DNA from: Bacteroidota bacterium
GTDB lineage: Bacteria > Bacteroidota > Bacteroidia > B-17B0 > Aurantibacillaceae
Assembly: GCA_013288015.1 (NCBI GenBank)
Contig: JABDCR010000003.1
Span: forward strand, 1 to 64,000
Reading direction: 5' to 3'
DNA length: 64,000 nt
Shown here piece by piece: positions 36,839 to 48,474 of this stretch (positions are counted from its first letter, which is position 1; each line of letters opens with the position of its first letter). The notes under the pieces were generated by a model, which saw only the letters and a list, made by a program, of their open reading frames with translations, did no database searches and was not told the DNA's origin. Position numbers and translations under genes: made by a program.

Positions 36839-38926
36839 CTATTTAAAAATTAAAAGCTGCAAATTGTCTTGCAAGCTGCCGTTACCATATATTTTCACCA
36901 AATACATGCCGGCAGTAAAATCCATACAATTAATTTGCTGTGATGTAGTGGTAATGTTTTCTTCTTTTAAAATTCTACCCTGCATGTCGCAAATTTGCAC
37001 AAAACTATTTTCTGCTAAATTATCTGTGGCAATAGTAAACATCCCCGTGGTTGGGTTTGGGTATATATTATGCGTTTTGTTTTGCAAGGTTTGCACAGAA
37101 GTAGTTTGGGTTTGATTACCAAAAAAGAAAATTAAAATATCTTTCATTGCAGTATCGCGCATAGTGGAAGGGTAAATAGTTTCAAAAGGATAAGCCATAT
37201 AAACCATTTTACCGATTTTTGTGCCCCCGGTAAAAACACCCGCATAATGCAAACAAGCATAATCTGTATTAGAGGTTGCGTAGTGCAAATCAGGTGATGA
37301 GCCATTTATAGTAGCAATAACATCGGGATAAGCTACGTTATAAGTGCCATGCGTTCCGTTATCAAAATTAATGGTATCGTTACTTCTATAAATTGATGTT
37401 GAAATTGTTTGTGCAAAGCTGGAATAATAAGTCCCACTTGTGTTGTTTGGTGCATCGGCAACATAACTTGCCTTTAAATAATTATTGTAAAATTGTTTAT
37501 CGGCGGCGGTGCCACTATGGTCTAAATCCCATCCAATTTCACTACCCGATGTAAATAAATAACCGCCTTGTTTTAGATAATTGCTTACGTAGGTTTGTTC
37601 GTGTGGGCTAAAGGTTGTATCGGCCGTGCTTTCTTCACCCAAAATCCAATCTACCACACGATAATTAGCTAGTGATACTGTATTATCTGTAATTGCTTCA
37701 TTAGTGCAAGACTCTACATATTTATTATTGTTAAAGAAAGAATTACCATGTTGTATGGTAAAATTATAGGTGTTACCTGTAATGGCTCTGTCAAAACCGT
37801 TAACCAACAAAGTGCTATCAGAATGATTGGTTGGAACTGCCGTTAAAACTTCTGATACGGCTGACGTAACGGCATTAATAGAATCGTAGGCCGAAATTTT
37901 TACAAAATATATTTGATTAATGGTTAAACCCGTTAACACTAAGTTATTTTTAGAGAGTTGAATAGGTGCATTAAATGTTGTTCCATTTGTACTTTCATAA
38001 ACATTATAATGCGTTACACTTGGGTCGTTTTTTACCATCAGTTTTAATGAAGTAGAACTATTTTTTAATACTGCGAACGATTTTGGTGTGTTTATGCTTA
38101 TTCCGTAAGGATACCAAGGCTGCGAAATAACACCCTCATCACTCAATATAGGGTTTAATGTAGAAGATTCTAAAACAGCCTGAATGGTTGTTGGAGTTGA
38201 TCCATTAAGCATGCAAGTGTTTTGCACCAATCGTATACCATGACTATAATCCATATAGGTATCGGCATGCACGTTGGTCATGGGTTGTATGTAGGTTCCG
38301 TTTTGATAGTACCAACCAAAAATAATTACACGGTTTGCCGTAGTATAAATCATATTGGATATAATAACATCTTTTTTATCGCCACTGGTTAAGCTGCCCA
38401 ATGGGTTTGAAAAAGTAGCACGTTGTTGCCCTACTATTGAATCATGGTGTGCAAAGTAAGGCACTGTACTCATTTGTGAACCCGCTGATAACGGTTGTGG
38501 GGCTAATTTTACGGTTGCAGCAGCCCAAATATCACCTACCATTTTACGGGTTGGCAAAGTTGTACCTGTAAGTGCGCCTATTTTAGTAGCCAGCATGGGG
38601 CTCATAGGCATTAAAAAATAATCAGTATCGCAACCAATGGCCAAATAATCAGGAGCTACATAATACGTAACACTTTGTGTAACAGAACTAACGGTGGCTG
38701 TTGAGGTAACTGCTACTAAGGTGCGGTAAAAATTGGGTACGTTACCCGCCGAAACCTGAGCATAAATCATATTCTCACGGTTAGTTAAGCTAAGTGTAGA
38801 AGATGCTATGGTTGCCTCAAACTGACTACCGCTAAGGGCATTAGTTTGACGAGTTGGCAAGTTTAATGTTTGAGAAAACAGAGTTACATATCCAAAAAAA
38901 AGAATAAAAGATAAGAGTTTCCGCAT
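36839..38926 (-). CDS. T9SS-sorted protein, xanthan-lyase-like middle region
   Basis: 695 aa. Signal MRKLLSFILFFGYVTLFSQ. An N-terminal beta region of unknown type (about 20-280) is followed by a fibronectin III-like domain (about 290-370) and a region (about 370-600) with YRVVDWILGEES and LKQGGYLFTSGSEIGWDLD, a pattern found in Bacteroidota proteins named xanthan lyase. The C-terminal 80 residues (IYPNPTTGMFTI to the end) are a T9SS sorting domain. Catalytic residues cannot be assigned. Confidence 0.7.
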   Translation of the reverse strand: MRKLLSFILFFGYVTLFSQTLNLPTRQTNALSGSQFEATIASSTLSLTNRENMIYAQVSAGNVPNFYRTLVAVTSTATVSSVTQSVTYYVAPDYLAIGCDTDYFLMPMSPMLATKIGALTGTTLPTRKMVGDIWAAATVKLAPQPLSAGSQMSTVPYFAHHDSIVGQQRATFSNPLGSLTSGDKKDVIISNMIYTTANRVIIFGWYYQNGTYIQPMTNVHADTYMDYSHGIRLVQNTCMLNGSTPTTIQAVLESSTLNPILSDEGVISQPWYPYGISINTPKSFAVLKNSSTSLKLMVKNDPSVTHYNVYESTNGTTFNAPIQLSKNNLVLTGLTINQIYFVKISAYDSINAVTSAVSEVLTAVPTNHSDSTLLVNGFDRAITGNTYNFTIQHGNSFFNNNKYVESCTNEAITDNTVSLANYRVVDWILGEESTADTTFSPHEQTYVSNYLKQGGYLFTSGSEIGWDLDHSGTAADKQFYNNYLKASYVADAPNNTSGTYYSSFAQTISTSIYRSNDTINFDNGTHGTYNVAYPDVIATINGSSPDLHYATSNTDYACLHYAGVFTGGTKIGKMVYMAYPFETIYPSTMRDTAMKDILIFFFGNQTQTTSVQTLQNKTHNIYPNPTTGMFTIATDNLAENSFVQICDMQGRILKEENITTTSQQINCMDFTAGMYLVKIYGNGSLQDNLQLLIFK

Positions 38927-39036
38927 GTTATTATTTTAAGCTAAGATACGGTTTACAGCGTTAACAGCAACTTGTTTAAAAGTTAAAAATAAGGGTTAAA
39001 AACAAAGCCGCTAATTTTTTAAAATTGAGGGTTATT

Positions 39037-40683
39037 ATGCACTATAAAAAAATCATAGCCGTTGCTGTTCTGTTTTTTCTGCTTATGCTTTCGCTTTTTT
39101 CCTGCGGGGGCAAAAAGAATGAAAATAGCGAGAAGAAAATATTTCATTATAACGAGCTTGCAGGCATTAGTTCATTAGACCCCGCAGCATCAAGAAATAC
39201 CGAAAATATTTGGGCAGTGAACCAACTATTTAATGGCTTAGTGCAAATGGATGATAGACTAAACATTGAGCCTTGCATTGCTAAAAGTTGGGAAATTTCG
39301 GAAGATGGGAAAATTTATACTTTTCATTTGCGGAAGGATGTGTTTTTTCACGACCATAAATTATTTAAAGATGGAAAAGGCAGAAAAGTAACAGCAGCCG
39401 ATTTTGTTTTTAGTTTTAGCCGACTGTTCGACCCAAAGGTTTCAAGTGCCTTATCTTTATTAGATAACATTGATAGAATACAAAAAGGTGGATTTGAATC
39501 TACAAACGATAGCACCTTTGTTATTTATTTGAGAGAAAATTTTAGTCCGTTTTTAGGGATACTGACTATGAAATATTTTTCGGTGGTTCCGCAAGAAATT
39601 GTAAACAACTATAAAGAAGATTTTCGTAAAAACCCCGTTGGTACAGGTCCTTTCAGCTTTAAAATGTGGGAAGAAGGCACACAGCTAACAATGGTTAAAA
39701 ACCCAAACTACTTTGAAAAAGATGCTAATAACAATCCACTACCCTATTTAGATGCGGTATCTATTTCATTTATAAAAGATAAGGAAACTTCTTTCATGCA
39801 ATTTATGAAAGGTGATTTGGATATGATATCGGGCATGGATGCTTTTAACCCAAGCGAGGTGCTTGATGATAAAGGGAAATTAAAACCTTTTTATAAAAAG
39901 AAATTTGTGCTACAAACACAACCCTATTTGAAAACAGATTATTTAGGTTTTTTAATTGATGAAAAAGAAAGTTCGGTAAAAAATAGCCCAACTACAAACC
40001 GTGCTGTGCGAAGAGCAATAAATTACGCCATTGATAGAGAAAAAATCATCAAGTATTTTCATAAAAACTTAGGCATTCCGGCAACTGCTGGTTTTATACC
40101 GGCCGCTTTACCATCCTATAATCCAAACAAGGTAAAAGGGTTTAACTACAATCCGGATAAAGCACGTGAGTTATTATTAGAAGCCGGTTACCCCGGCGGA
40201 AAAAAATTACCGGAGATATACTTATTCAGCACCGAAACCTATACAGATATGTTTGAATTCATACAATCTGAATTGGCTGAAAGCGGCATTAAAATTAAAA
40301 TAATGGTTGAAAAACCATCTGTGTTAACACAAGCCATTGCTAATAACGAAATTCCTTTTTTCCGAAAATCGTGGGTAGGCGATTATCCGGATGAGGAAAA
40401 TTTTATGAGTTTATTTTATTCTAAGAATTTTTCGCCAAAAGGATTTAACTACACACATTATAGCAACCCTATATTTGATAAATGCTATGAGCAGGCACGT
40501 AATTGTTTAAACGATTCTATTAAAATATCGCTGTATCAAAAAATGGATCAGATGTTGATAGACGATGCACCTATTGTGCCTTTATATTATGATGAAGTGG
40601 TTAGATTGGTTAGTCAGAAGATTAATAATTTAAACACTAACCCCATGAACCTGTTAAACCTAAAACAGGTAAAGAAAAATTAA
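39037..40683 (+). CDS. ABC transporter substrate-binding lipoprotein (family 5)
   Basis: 548 aa from the ATG at 39037. Signal with lipobox (SLFSC, C23), then a SBP_bac_5 domain of two lobes, the oligopeptide/dipeptide-binding type (LAGISSLDPAASRN, then VPIVPLYYDEVVRL). Captures peptides or similar solutes for an ABC importer; no permease gene is adjacent, so its partner lies elsewhere. Its end overlaps the convergent EamA gene by 4 bp. Confidence 0.93.
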   Translation: MHYKKIIAVAVLFFLLMLSLFSCGGKKNENSEKKIFHYNELAGISSLDPAASRNTENIWAVNQLFNGLVQMDDRLNIEPCIAKSWEISEDGKIYTFHLRKDVFFHDHKLFKDGKGRKVTAADFVFSFSRLFDPKVSSALSLLDNIDRIQKGGFESTNDSTFVIYLRENFSPFLGILTMKYFSVVPQEIVNNYKEDFRKNPVGTGPFSFKMWEEGTQLTMVKNPNYFEKDANNNPLPYLDAVSISFIKDKETSFMQFMKGDLDMISGMDAFNPSEVLDDKGKLKPFYKKKFVLQTQPYLKTDYLGFLIDEKESSVKNSPTTNRAVRRAINYAIDREKIIKYFHKNLGIPATAGFIPAALPSYNPNKVKGFNYNPDKARELLLEAGYPGGKKLPEIYLFSTETYTDMFEFIQSELAESGIKIKIMVEKPSVLTQAIANNEIPFFRKSWVGDYPDEENFMSLFYSKNFSPKGFNYTHYSNPIFDKCYEQARNCLNDSIKISLYQKMDQMLIDDAPIVPLYYDEVVRLVSQKINNLNTNPMNLLNLKQVKKN

Positions 40684-41570
40684 GCAATTTCTTTTTTCAG
40701 TCTTGCTTTAACGATTGCGTTTAATAAAATTACTACTAAAATTATAGATGCACCCGTATAGAAAAAACCTGTCATATGCTCTGTTTCGGGCCATATTATA
40801 ATAGCAAAAATAATTCCGTAAACGGTTTCTAAATTTAGCGTAAGTGCAACTGTAAACGGACTTAATTTTTTAAGCAAGTTGGTGCTTGCTACAAAAGGAA
40901 ATGCTGTACCAACAACTGATAGGATAGCGAGAAAAAAGAAATCGGAAGAAGAAATAACAAAAAACTCTTTACTGAATTCTCCCGTAAAAAAAAGATAGCC
41001 TGTTAAGCAAATTAAGCCCCCACTTAACTCGTAAAACGTAATTACTTCAGAAGTGGTATCACGCACTAATAAACCATTCCACACCGTAAATAAAGAGGAA
41101 GTAAGTGCTGCCAACATACCAAAAATAAAGCCCCAGTAATATTGTATCTCCACCGAAAATATCATAGCAATGGCGCAAATAATTAGCACACCAAATAACA
41201 TTTCGTACCAAACTATTTTTCGTTTATAAAAAATGGGTTCAATAATAGAAGTAAATAATGCCCCTGTAGAAAAAGCCACCAGCGTAACAGATACATTAGA
41301 AACTTTAATGGCATTGTAAAAACAAAACCAATGGAATGCAATTACTGCCCCAATGGAAAATAGTATCAGGAATTTTTTCTTGGTTACCCGTAAATTGGTT
41401 TTTTGCGAAGAGAAATAAATAATAAGCGCTACCAGTGTAATTAAAATACGAAACCAAACCAACTGAAATGCTTGTACTGATATACTTTTACCAAGTATAG
41501 GACTCCAGCCCCAAATAAAAACGATTAGATGTAAGAGTAAATGATGTTTGCTGATGTTCTTTGGAATCAC
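40680..41570 (-). CDS. EamA/DMT-family transporter
   Basis: Ten-helix drug/metabolite transporter with two EamA repeats. The frame extends to a GTG at 41609, but that would overlap the divergent cysteine desulfurase start by 7 bp; a GTG at 41570 gives IPKNISKHHLLLHLIVFIWG at the start and keeps all helices. I prefer the shorter one with modest confidence. Conserved WGWSPILGK in helix 1 fits the family. Substrate unknown. Confidence 0.83.
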   Translation of the reverse strand: MIPKNISKHHLLLHLIVFIWGWSPILGKSISVQAFQLVWFRILITLVALIIYFSSQKTNLRVTKKKFLILFSIGAVIAFHWFCFYNAIKVSNVSVTLVAFSTGALFTSIIEPIFYKRKIVWYEMLFGVLIICAIAMIFSVEIQYYWGFIFGMLAALTSSLFTVWNGLLVRDTTSEVITFYELSGGLICLTGYLFFTGEFSKEFFVISSSDFFFLAILSVVGTAFPFVASTNLLKKLSPFTVALTLNLETVYGIIFAIIIWPETEHMTGFFYTGASIILVVILLNAIVKARLKKEIA

Positions 41571-41602
41571 GTTGGCGAAATTAATGTAATTTTGAAAACA
41601 TA

Positions 41603-42757
41603 ATGTCACAAGAATTTATTTATCTGGATTATAACGCTACAACCCCCGTTGATGAACGGGTGATGCAGGAAATGCTACCTTATTTTACCACCCATTTTGG
41701 TAATGCAGCTAGTAAAACTCATGCATTGGGTTGGCAGGCTGAAGCCTCTGTAGATAAAGCCAGAAAACAAATTGCCTCCTTTATTAATTGCGAGGAAGGA
41801 GAATTGGTTTTTACATCAGGTTCAACCGAAAGTTGTAACCTGGCCATTAAAGGAGTATTTGAGAAATATAAAACAAAGGGCAACCATATTATTACGGTTG
41901 CTACCGAACATAAAGCGGTTTTAGATACTTGTGCCGCACTTGAAAAACAAGGCGCCACAATCACTTATCTTTCCGTATCGCCTGAAGGGCTGATTGATTT
42001 AGATGAATTAAAAAATAGTATAACAGATAAAACCATTTTGGTTTGTGTTATGTTGGCTAATAATGAAACAGGTGTTATACAACCTATAGAACAAATTGCA
42101 GAAATAGTACATGCTCATAAATCTATTTTATTTTGTGATGCTACACAAGCTGCCGGAAAAATGATGCTTGATGTAAATGAATTGGGTGTTGATTTACTTT
42201 GCCTATCTGCACACAAATTTTACGGGCCAAAAGGCATAGGTGCTTTATATGTTAGAAGAAAAAATCCGCGTGTTGTTTTGCAAGCACAAATAGATGGTGG
42301 CGGGCATGAACATGGCTTACGCTCGGGCACACTAAATGTACCTGCCATTGTTGGTTTTGGAAAAGCTTGTGAGATTGCTCAAAGTGAAATTTGGGATAAC
42401 AACACCAAACTATCTGCACTGCGTGCTAAAATAGAACATCAATTATTGGATATAGAAGGAGTGCGCATTAACGGAAGCACCCGCTACCGTTTATATAATA
42501 CGGCTAACATTTGTTTTAGCGGCATTAAGGCCGATTCATTAATTTCTAAATTAAATTATAAGCTATGTGTGGCGGCAGGTTCTGCCTGCACATCGGCTTT
42601 AGCGCAGCCATCACATGTTTTAAAAGCAATGGGTTTAAGCGAAGCAGATTGTTATTCATCTATCCGATTTAGTTTAGGAAAATATAATACAGAACAAGAA
42701 ATAGAAACAACCATCTCTTTAATTAAAGAGATGGTTGAGAAACATTTTACTGTTTAA
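41603..42757 (+). CDS. Cysteine desulfurase (NifS/IscS-like)
   Basis: PLP enzyme that takes sulfur from cysteine for Fe-S clusters or thiolation. The PLP lysine lies in [10 protein letters not shown], the aspartate in DATQAAGK, and the active Cys in [21 protein letters not shown]-type loop (about 330-350). Full length 384 aa. No iscU or suf genes adjoin. The last 4 bp overlap the clpB stop region. Confidence 0.94.
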   Translation: MSQEFIYLDYNATTPVDERVMQEMLPYFTTHFGNAASKTHALGWQAEASVDKARKQIASFINCEEGELVFTSGSTESCNLAIKGVFEKYKTKGNHIITVATEHKAVLDTCAALEKQGATITYLSVSPEGLIDLDELKNSITDKTILVCVMLANNETGVIQPIEQIAEIVHAHKSILFCDATQAAGKMMLDVNELGVDLLCLSAHKFYGPKGIGALYVRRKNPRVVLQAQIDGGGHEHGLRSGTLNVPAIVGFGKACEIAQSEIWDNNTKLSALRAKIEHQLLDIEGVRINGSTRYRLYNTANICFSGIKADSLISKLNYKLCVAAGSACTSALAQPSHVLKAMGLSEADCYSSIRFSLGKYNTEQEIETTISLIKEMVEKHFTV

Positions 42758-45408
42758 TTTATTCCTGCTTTTTTCTTTTTAGGAGTTGAAGGCGTTTCAG
42801 CGGCTGTTTCAACTTTGTTTCTAAACACTAGTTTATTATCAAACATATCTAATACAATTTCTTTATCTTTTTGTATCGTATCTGCTAATAACTGTTTAGA
42901 TAACTCGTTCAACACTTGTCTTTGTATTACACGTTTAACAGGGCGCGCACCAAATTGAGGGTCGAAACCAAGTTGTGCAATCCATTCGATAGCCTCTTCG
43001 CTTGCAGTCATTTTAATATCCTGTGCAGCTAAGCTTTTAATTACACTTTGTAATTGTATGCGTACAATGTCATTCATGTAATGGCGAGACAATGGCTCGA
43101 ACATAATAACCTCATCTATACGGTTTAAAAATTCAGGACGAATAGATTTTTTCAATATTTCGAAAAGCTCGGTTTTTGTTTTAGCAATAACCTCATCGCG
43201 GTTTCCGTCATTTATTTTTTCAAAATTCTTCTGAATTAAATGAGACCCAATATTAGACGTCATTATAATAATGGTGTTTTTAAAGTTAACCATTCTACCT
43301 TTATTATCTGTTAAACGACCATCATCTAACACCTGCAATAAAATATTAAATGTATCGGGGTGCGCTTTTTCAATCTCATCTAACAACACTACGCTATATG
43401 GTTTTCTTCTAACAGCTTCGGTTAATTGTCCGCCTTCTTCGTAACCTACATATCCGGGAGGCGCTCCAATTAAACGGCTCACACTATGGCGCTCCTGATA
43501 CTCACTCATATCTATACGAGTCATGGCATTTTCGTTGTTAAATAAAATCTCAGCCAATGCTTTTGCTAATTCTGTTTTACCAACCCCGGTTGTTCCTAAA
43601 AATATGAAAGAACCAATAGGACGTTTAGCATCTTGTAAACCTGCACGACTACGACGAACCGCATCGGCAATGCTTTCAATGGCTTCATCTTGTCCAATAA
43701 CACGTTTATGCAATTCAGCTTCAAGGTGCAATAATTTTTCTTTATCGCTTTGTAACATTTTGGTTACAGGCACACCTGTCCACGCACTAATAACACCTGC
43801 AATGTCTTCGCTGTCTACTTCTTCTTTTACAAGCTGACTACCGCTGGCTTTTTCAGTTGCCAATTTTTGTTCGTGTTCAACTAATTTAGCTTCGGCATCT
43901 TTTATTTTACCGTAACGTATTTCAGCAACTTTACCATAATCGCCATTTTTTTCGGCGGTGTTGGCTTCTTGCTTAAATTGTTCTATGTCTAATTTTAATT
44001 TTTGTACGGTTTCAATTAAATCTTTTTCGCCTTGCCAGCGTGCTGTTAAAGCATTGCGTTCATCATTCAAGTCAGCTAACTCACGGTTAAGTTCTTCTAC
44101 TTTTTTGTTTTCACCTTCACGCTTCATGGCTTCACGCTCAATTTCTAACTGCATAATTTTTCTATCGGCAGCATCTAACTCTATTGGTTTAGAATTTATT
44201 TGCATGCGTAATTTAGATGCAGCCTCATCAATTAAATCGATGGCTTTGTCCGGTAAAAAACGATCAGAAATATAACGTTGCGATAATTCAACTGCCGCAA
44301 TAATTGCCTCATCTTTTATGCGCACTTTATGATGCGCCTCGTATTTTTCTTTTATACCGCGTAAGATAGAAATAGCATCTTCTGCCGAAGGCTCATCTAC
44401 CAGCACTTTTTGAAAACGACGTTCTAAGGCTTTATCCTTTTCAATATATTTTTGATACTCGTTTAAAGTTGTTGCACCAATGGCACGCAGTTCACCGCGT
44501 GCTAAAGCGGGTTTTAAAATGTTAGCGGCATCCATAGCGCCTTCACCACTACCACCAGCGCCAATTAAGGTGTGTATTTCATCAATAAATAAAATAATAT
44601 CGCCGTTGGCAGAAATAACTTCTTTTACTACGGCCTTTAAACGCTCTTCAAACTCTCCTTTAAATTTAGCGCCTGCAATAAGCGAGCCCATATCTAAAGA
44701 AAAAATTTGTTTGCTTTTTAAATTTTCAGGTACATCACCATCGTTGATACGATGGGCCAAGCCTTCTGCAATGGCAGTTTTACCCACACCGGGTTCACCA
44801 ACCAAAATTGGGTTGTTTTTTGTACGACGCGATAAGATTTGTAATACACGACGAATTTCTTCATCTCTGCCAATAACAGGGTCAAGTTTGCCTTTACGAG
44901 CTTGCTCATTTAAATTAATGGCATATTTGTTTAAAGAGTTATAGGTTTCTTCCTGACTTTGACTGGTTACACGTTCTCCTTTACGAAGCTCGGTAATTAC
45001 CGATTTTAAATCTTTTTCGGTAACGCCCAAATCTTTCATCATTTTAGAAACGCTATCACCGCTTGCCAAAATACCTAACAATAAATGTTCGATAGAAACA
45101 AATTCATCTTTAAATTCTTGTAAATAACTATTTGCTTTTGCAACTGTTTGGTTAGCCGAGTTTGATAGATAAGGTTGCCCGCCACTTACTTTAGGATACG
45201 AGTTTACAATGCTATCTAATGTTTTAGAAAACACTTGCTCATTAATGCCCAGTTTTTTTAAAATGAAAGGCGTAACACTATCATCAACCTGTAAAATGGA
45301 TTTTAAAATATGTCCGTTTTCTACAGCTTGTTGTCCATTCATAGTAGCTATAGTTACAGCTTGCTGAATGGCCTCTTGTGATTTTATGGTAAAATTATTA
45401 AAGTTCAT
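42754..45408 (-). CDS. clpB: AAA+ disaggregase ClpB
   Basis: ATP-dependent disaggregase acting with DnaK. Start ATG at 45408 ([18 protein letters not shown]); the 13 codons before it are not conserved. N domain (about 1-145), first AAA module with Walker A GEPGVGKT, coiled-coil M domain (about 400-530; RQEL-rich helices), second AAA with Walker [10 protein letters not shown], and a C-terminal sensor region. 884 aa is normal. No CIRCE or other heat-shock operator was seen upstream. Confidence 0.98.
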   Translation of the reverse strand: MNFNNFTIKSQEAIQQAVTIATMNGQQAVENGHILKSILQVDDSVTPFILKKLGINEQVFSKTLDSIVNSYPKVSGGQPYLSNSANQTVAKANSYLQEFKDEFVSIEHLLLGILASGDSVSKMMKDLGVTEKDLKSVITELRKGERVTSQSQEETYNSLNKYAINLNEQARKGKLDPVIGRDEEIRRVLQILSRRTKNNPILVGEPGVGKTAIAEGLAHRINDGDVPENLKSKQIFSLDMGSLIAGAKFKGEFEERLKAVVKEVISANGDIILFIDEIHTLIGAGGSGEGAMDAANILKPALARGELRAIGATTLNEYQKYIEKDKALERRFQKVLVDEPSAEDAISILRGIKEKYEAHHKVRIKDEAIIAAVELSQRYISDRFLPDKAIDLIDEAASKLRMQINSKPIELDAADRKIMQLEIEREAMKREGENKKVEELNRELADLNDERNALTARWQGEKDLIETVQKLKLDIEQFKQEANTAEKNGDYGKVAEIRYGKIKDAEAKLVEHEQKLATEKASGSQLVKEEVDSEDIAGVISAWTGVPVTKMLQSDKEKLLHLEAELHKRVIGQDEAIESIADAVRRSRAGLQDAKRPIGSFIFLGTTGVGKTELAKALAEILFNNENAMTRIDMSEYQERHSVSRLIGAPPGYVGYEEGGQLTEAVRRKPYSVVLLDEIEKAHPDTFNILLQVLDDGRLTDNKGRMVNFKNTIIIMTSNIGSHLIQKNFEKINDGNRDEVIAKTKTELFEILKKSIRPEFLNRIDEVIMFEPLSRHYMNDIVRIQLQSVIKSLAAQDIKMTASEEAIEWIAQLGFDPQFGARPVKRVIQRQVLNELSKQLLADTIQKDKEIVLDMFDNKLVFRNKVETAAETPSTPKKKKAGIN

Positions 45409-45626
45409 ATTTATTTTTTTGATTAGAGACATCAATAAACAGTCCAAATTAAAGATACAGGAATTTTTGACGAGTATTGTAAAAATAACAGGACTAAATA
45501 GCAGGCAGAATAAAGATTTACCGCCTTTTTAGCAGGAAAATAATTGTAAGAAAAATGACGAAAGTCATTGCCAATAATTAAAACGTAATTATTAAAAGAG
45601 GAGAAAATTCTACAGCTTAAGTTAAA

Positions 45627-46565
45627 TTAATTAAGCGTTAAACTGATTTGCCCCACCACTACACCATCACAGCTTATTTCTATCATGTATTTGCCCGGTA
45701 TAAATGGTCCATCACCCTCGCATAAGGTTGTTACGCCAATTTCTTTATTTGCATAATCTATGCTGGTTTTGCCTGCATAATAACCCGTTGAGCCATCAAA
45801 TTTAAATTTGTAGTTATCGTCATAACTTTTAGCAAGCTCTTTTCCATCGGGAGTCATTATACGTACAAAAACTTCTCGGGTACCGGGTTTAGAAATTTTA
45901 TTTTCACCTAACGAGTAGCTAACTTTTATAGCATCTACGCGTTTAGCTTTAGTGGTAACACTGCGTTTTTTACCGCCCTTTTTAATATCAATGCCCTGTG
46001 CGGTAATGGCATAACAAGAAAGCATGGATGCTTTATCAATAGTGCCTTGTAATGATTCTTTTTCTTTATTTAGTTGAACAGATTTATTTTTTTCTTCGTC
46101 TAATTTTTTAAGCACATCATTTTTTTCGACTATTAGTTTTTTGTTTAATGTATTAAGCGAGTCGATAGTATGTACATAACCCTGCATAATTACACGAAGC
46201 GTTTCCGTTTCTTTTCTGAGTTTAGCAATAATGTATGTGTTGCCCTTGTTTTTTTCAGCTTGTTTTATCAATTCTTCTATCTGCGCTTTTTTCTCATCAA
46301 TTTCGGCTTGCAGTTTTTTGTTGTTTGTGTGCAGGTTTTCATATTCGGTTTTAAGGTTTAATAAATCGGCTTTTACATTATCCTTTTCTACAAAAACCGT
46401 TTTTATAATTTCTTCTTTTTGGATAACGATTTGTTTTTCTTTATTAACCATAAACACTAAAACACCATTACCAATAAGGGATATAATTAATAATAACCAA
46501 GGCAAAAAACCACCGCGTTTCTTTTTTTCTTCCTGAGGTTTTTGTGTTTCTGTATTTTCTTCCAT
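45627..46565 (-). CDS. Membrane-anchored coiled-coil protein
   Basis: 312 aa, not recognised. A basic N terminus, one transmembrane helix (about 20-41, GFLPWLLLIISLIGNGVLVF) and a long coiled coil (about 45-185) lead to a beta-sandwich-like C-terminal domain (about 200-312; TRVDAIKVSYSLGENKISKP region, ending in GQISLTLN). It starts 4 bp after the amidase gene on the same strand, so a role in envelope or cell-wall assembly is plausible. The coiled coil suggests oligomers spanning the periplasm. Confidence 0.75.
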   Translation of the reverse strand: MEENTETQKPQEEKKKRGGFLPWLLLIISLIGNGVLVFMVNKEKQIVIQKEEIIKTVFVEKDNVKADLLNLKTEYENLHTNNKKLQAEIDEKKAQIEELIKQAEKNKGNTYIIAKLRKETETLRVIMQGYVHTIDSLNTLNKKLIVEKNDVLKKLDEEKNKSVQLNKEKESLQGTIDKASMLSCYAITAQGIDIKKGGKKRSVTTKAKRVDAIKVSYSLGENKISKPGTREVFVRIMTPDGKELAKSYDDNYKFKFDGSTGYYAGKTSIDYANKEIGVTTLCEGDGPFIPGKYMIEISCDGVVVGQISLTLN

Positions 46566-46568
46566 GCT

Positions 46569-48416
46569 TTACTTATTTTGAATTTGTTTAACAGCTTCTT
46601 TAAAATCTATACGCTGGTTGTTTTTAAACGCTACCACAAAAGCATCTTTATACCCTGCGGCACGTATTTTTTCCTGGTGTTTTATAACCTCATCCGGAGT
46701 TGAAAAACTACCTGATGTAATTTTATACACGTTGCCTGCTTTATAGTACCAAACATCTTCTGCATTTTTATACTTATCAGATTTTACATCCGGTTCGGTT
46801 TCACTCATAGCAAACTGTACTCTAAATACGATACCTGATTTTCCCTCGGGCGGATTATTGGTTTTTACTTTTTGAACCGTATCTTTTTTTGGTGTTTTAT
46901 CTTTATAATTAGTTACCAGGTCGTTTGCTTTTGTGGGAACGGTATCCGCTGCTTGTTTTTGTATTTTTAATAATGAATCTGCTGTGTGTTTTTCTGCTTT
47001 TATTCTTGCCTTCTCTTCAGCTAATTTTTTATCTGCCTCTATATTTTCATCAACTTGTTTTATTTTTTCTTTAGGATACACTTCGTCCGGCAAAAGCTCT
47101 GATGCCTGCTGATATTGAACAGCGGCAGCTTTCCAGTTTTTTTGAGTCATCAATTTATCTCCACTGGCAATAAAAGAATTGTATTTAGTTTTCAATTCTT
47201 TTTTTTGTTGCTCTTCGGCACTTACACTGTTTTTTTGTTCAGCAATTTTCTTTTTACACTCCTCTACCCTGGCTAAAGGATATCTTTCTTCAGGTTTTAA
47301 CTCATTGCATTTTTCATATTTAACAAGGGCATCTTCGTATTTTTTAAGTTTGTAATTATCATCCGCTTCTTTTATGAAACCATTATAAAGTTCTTCATTA
47401 GCCGCATTAGCAACCTGGGTAGAATCTTTTTCATCTTCATTGCTAGTATCAATGGTGTTGCCTTTAGAAAGGTTTTCGTTTACTAAGGGCTCCTCTTTTT
47501 CCAACTCATCATCGTATTTTTTAGTTACGCCTTCATTTTCATCTTTATAACTTCTAATAGCTCTGAACAAAGCAGAGGCCATATATTTTTGCCCTTTTTC
47601 AGAACCTAAAAATTTCTCCTCCTCAGGGTTGGTTAAAAAGCCTACTTCGGTTAAAATACTTGGCATAGCCGTGCGCCACAACACCCAAATACTCTGTCGT
47701 TGCACCCCTTTATCAATCCTTCCTGCTTTTTTGGTGTACTCTGCTTGTATTTTAGAAGCTATATCGGCACTCTGTCCTACAAACGCACCCGTCCATAAAC
47801 TCATAACAATATAGGCTTCATCGCTTTGGGGGTCGAAACCATTATACGTTTTTTGATAATTATCCTCTAAAAGCATAGAAGCATTTTCTCGTTTTGCGGT
47901 GTTTAATTTGCCTTTTTCGTTAGAGATGCCCATTACATAGGTAGCACTACCAAAGGGTTTGGGGTTGTGCACCTCTACTTTATGGATTTTCCCCTTTTTA
48001 TCTTTATACGTTTTGTAATGCACCTTACCGTTTTTATCCTTAAAAATTGCATAGTTTGATGCCGCGTTACAGTGGATGGATATGAATAAATCAGCATTAT
48101 TGCGATTAGCTATCTGCGCGCGCTCCTCTAGTTCAACAAATTCATCTGTTTTTCGGGTATAAATTACTTTTACATCAGGTAAGTTTTTTTCTATCAGTGC
48201 GCCCAGCTTTAGCGCTATACCAAGGGATACAGTCTTTTCATTAAACACATCGCCGTTACAACCGGGGTCTTTTCCACCATGCCCGGCATCGATAACAACC
48301 GTTTTAACACCTTTTGGCTTGGTTTTTGGTATGTGGGCTTCACTGAACAAAAACAGGATGATAATCGCAAGAAGCGAAACCTTTAATGGCTTTATGTAGT
48401 TAAGGGTGAGCATCAT
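46569..48416 (-). CDS. N-acetylmuramoyl-L-alanine amidase with SPOR domain
   Basis: Splits stem peptides from peptidoglycan at septa. After the signal (SLLAIIILFLFSEAHI) the Amidase_3 domain (about 35-290) has DAGHGGKDPG, the zinc Glu in NEKTV, SIHCNAA and TEVGFLTNPEEE. Between SIHCNA and the next conserved block is a Lys-rich insert (about 130-155) seen in this phylum. A helical repeat-like linker (about 310-530) precedes a C-terminal SPOR domain (about 535-610), which binds denuded septal glycan. It diverges from lptD (58-bp gap). Confidence 0.94.
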   Translation of the reverse strand: MMLTLNYIKPLKVSLLAIIILFLFSEAHIPKTKPKGVKTVVIDAGHGGKDPGCNGDVFNEKTVSLGIALKLGALIEKNLPDVKVIYTRKTDEFVELEERAQIANRNNADLFISIHCNAASNYAIFKDKNGKVHYKTYKDKKGKIHKVEVHNPKPFGSATYVMGISNEKGKLNTAKRENASMLLEDNYQKTYNGFDPQSDEAYIVMSLWTGAFVGQSADIASKIQAEYTKKAGRIDKGVQRQSIWVLWRTAMPSILTEVGFLTNPEEEKFLGSEKGQKYMASALFRAIRSYKDENEGVTKKYDDELEKEEPLVNENLSKGNTIDTSNEDEKDSTQVANAANEELYNGFIKEADDNYKLKKYEDALVKYEKCNELKPEERYPLARVEECKKKIAEQKNSVSAEEQQKKELKTKYNSFIASGDKLMTQKNWKAAAVQYQQASELLPDEVYPKEKIKQVDENIEADKKLAEEKARIKAEKHTADSLLKIQKQAADTVPTKANDLVTNYKDKTPKKDTVQKVKTNNPPEGKSGIVFRVQFAMSETEPDVKSDKYKNAEDVWYYKAGNVYKITSGSFSTPDEVIKHQEKIRAAGYKDAFVVAFKNNQRIDFKEAVKQIQNK

Positions 48417-48427
48417 CTGCTTAACGC

Positions 48428-48435
48428 TATTTTTG
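48428..48435 (+). promoter_or_regulatory. -7 promoter box of the lptD operon
   Basis: TATTTTTG matches TAnnTTTG, 39 bp before the TTG start of lptD, in the gap shared with the divergent amidase gene. Confidence 0.45.
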
Positions 48436-48474
48436 TAGCTTTATGCGCTGTTTTTACAAAAGTATTTTTAGATT

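Noticed and set aside
43523-44944. Plus-strand ORFs opposite clpB
   Set aside because: Ser/Ala-rich translations with no domains, antisense to a highly conserved gene.
46170-46536. Plus-strand ORFs opposite the coiled-coil gene
   Set aside because: Phe/Cys/Ser-rich products are the antisense of Lys/Glu/Asn coiled-coil codons.
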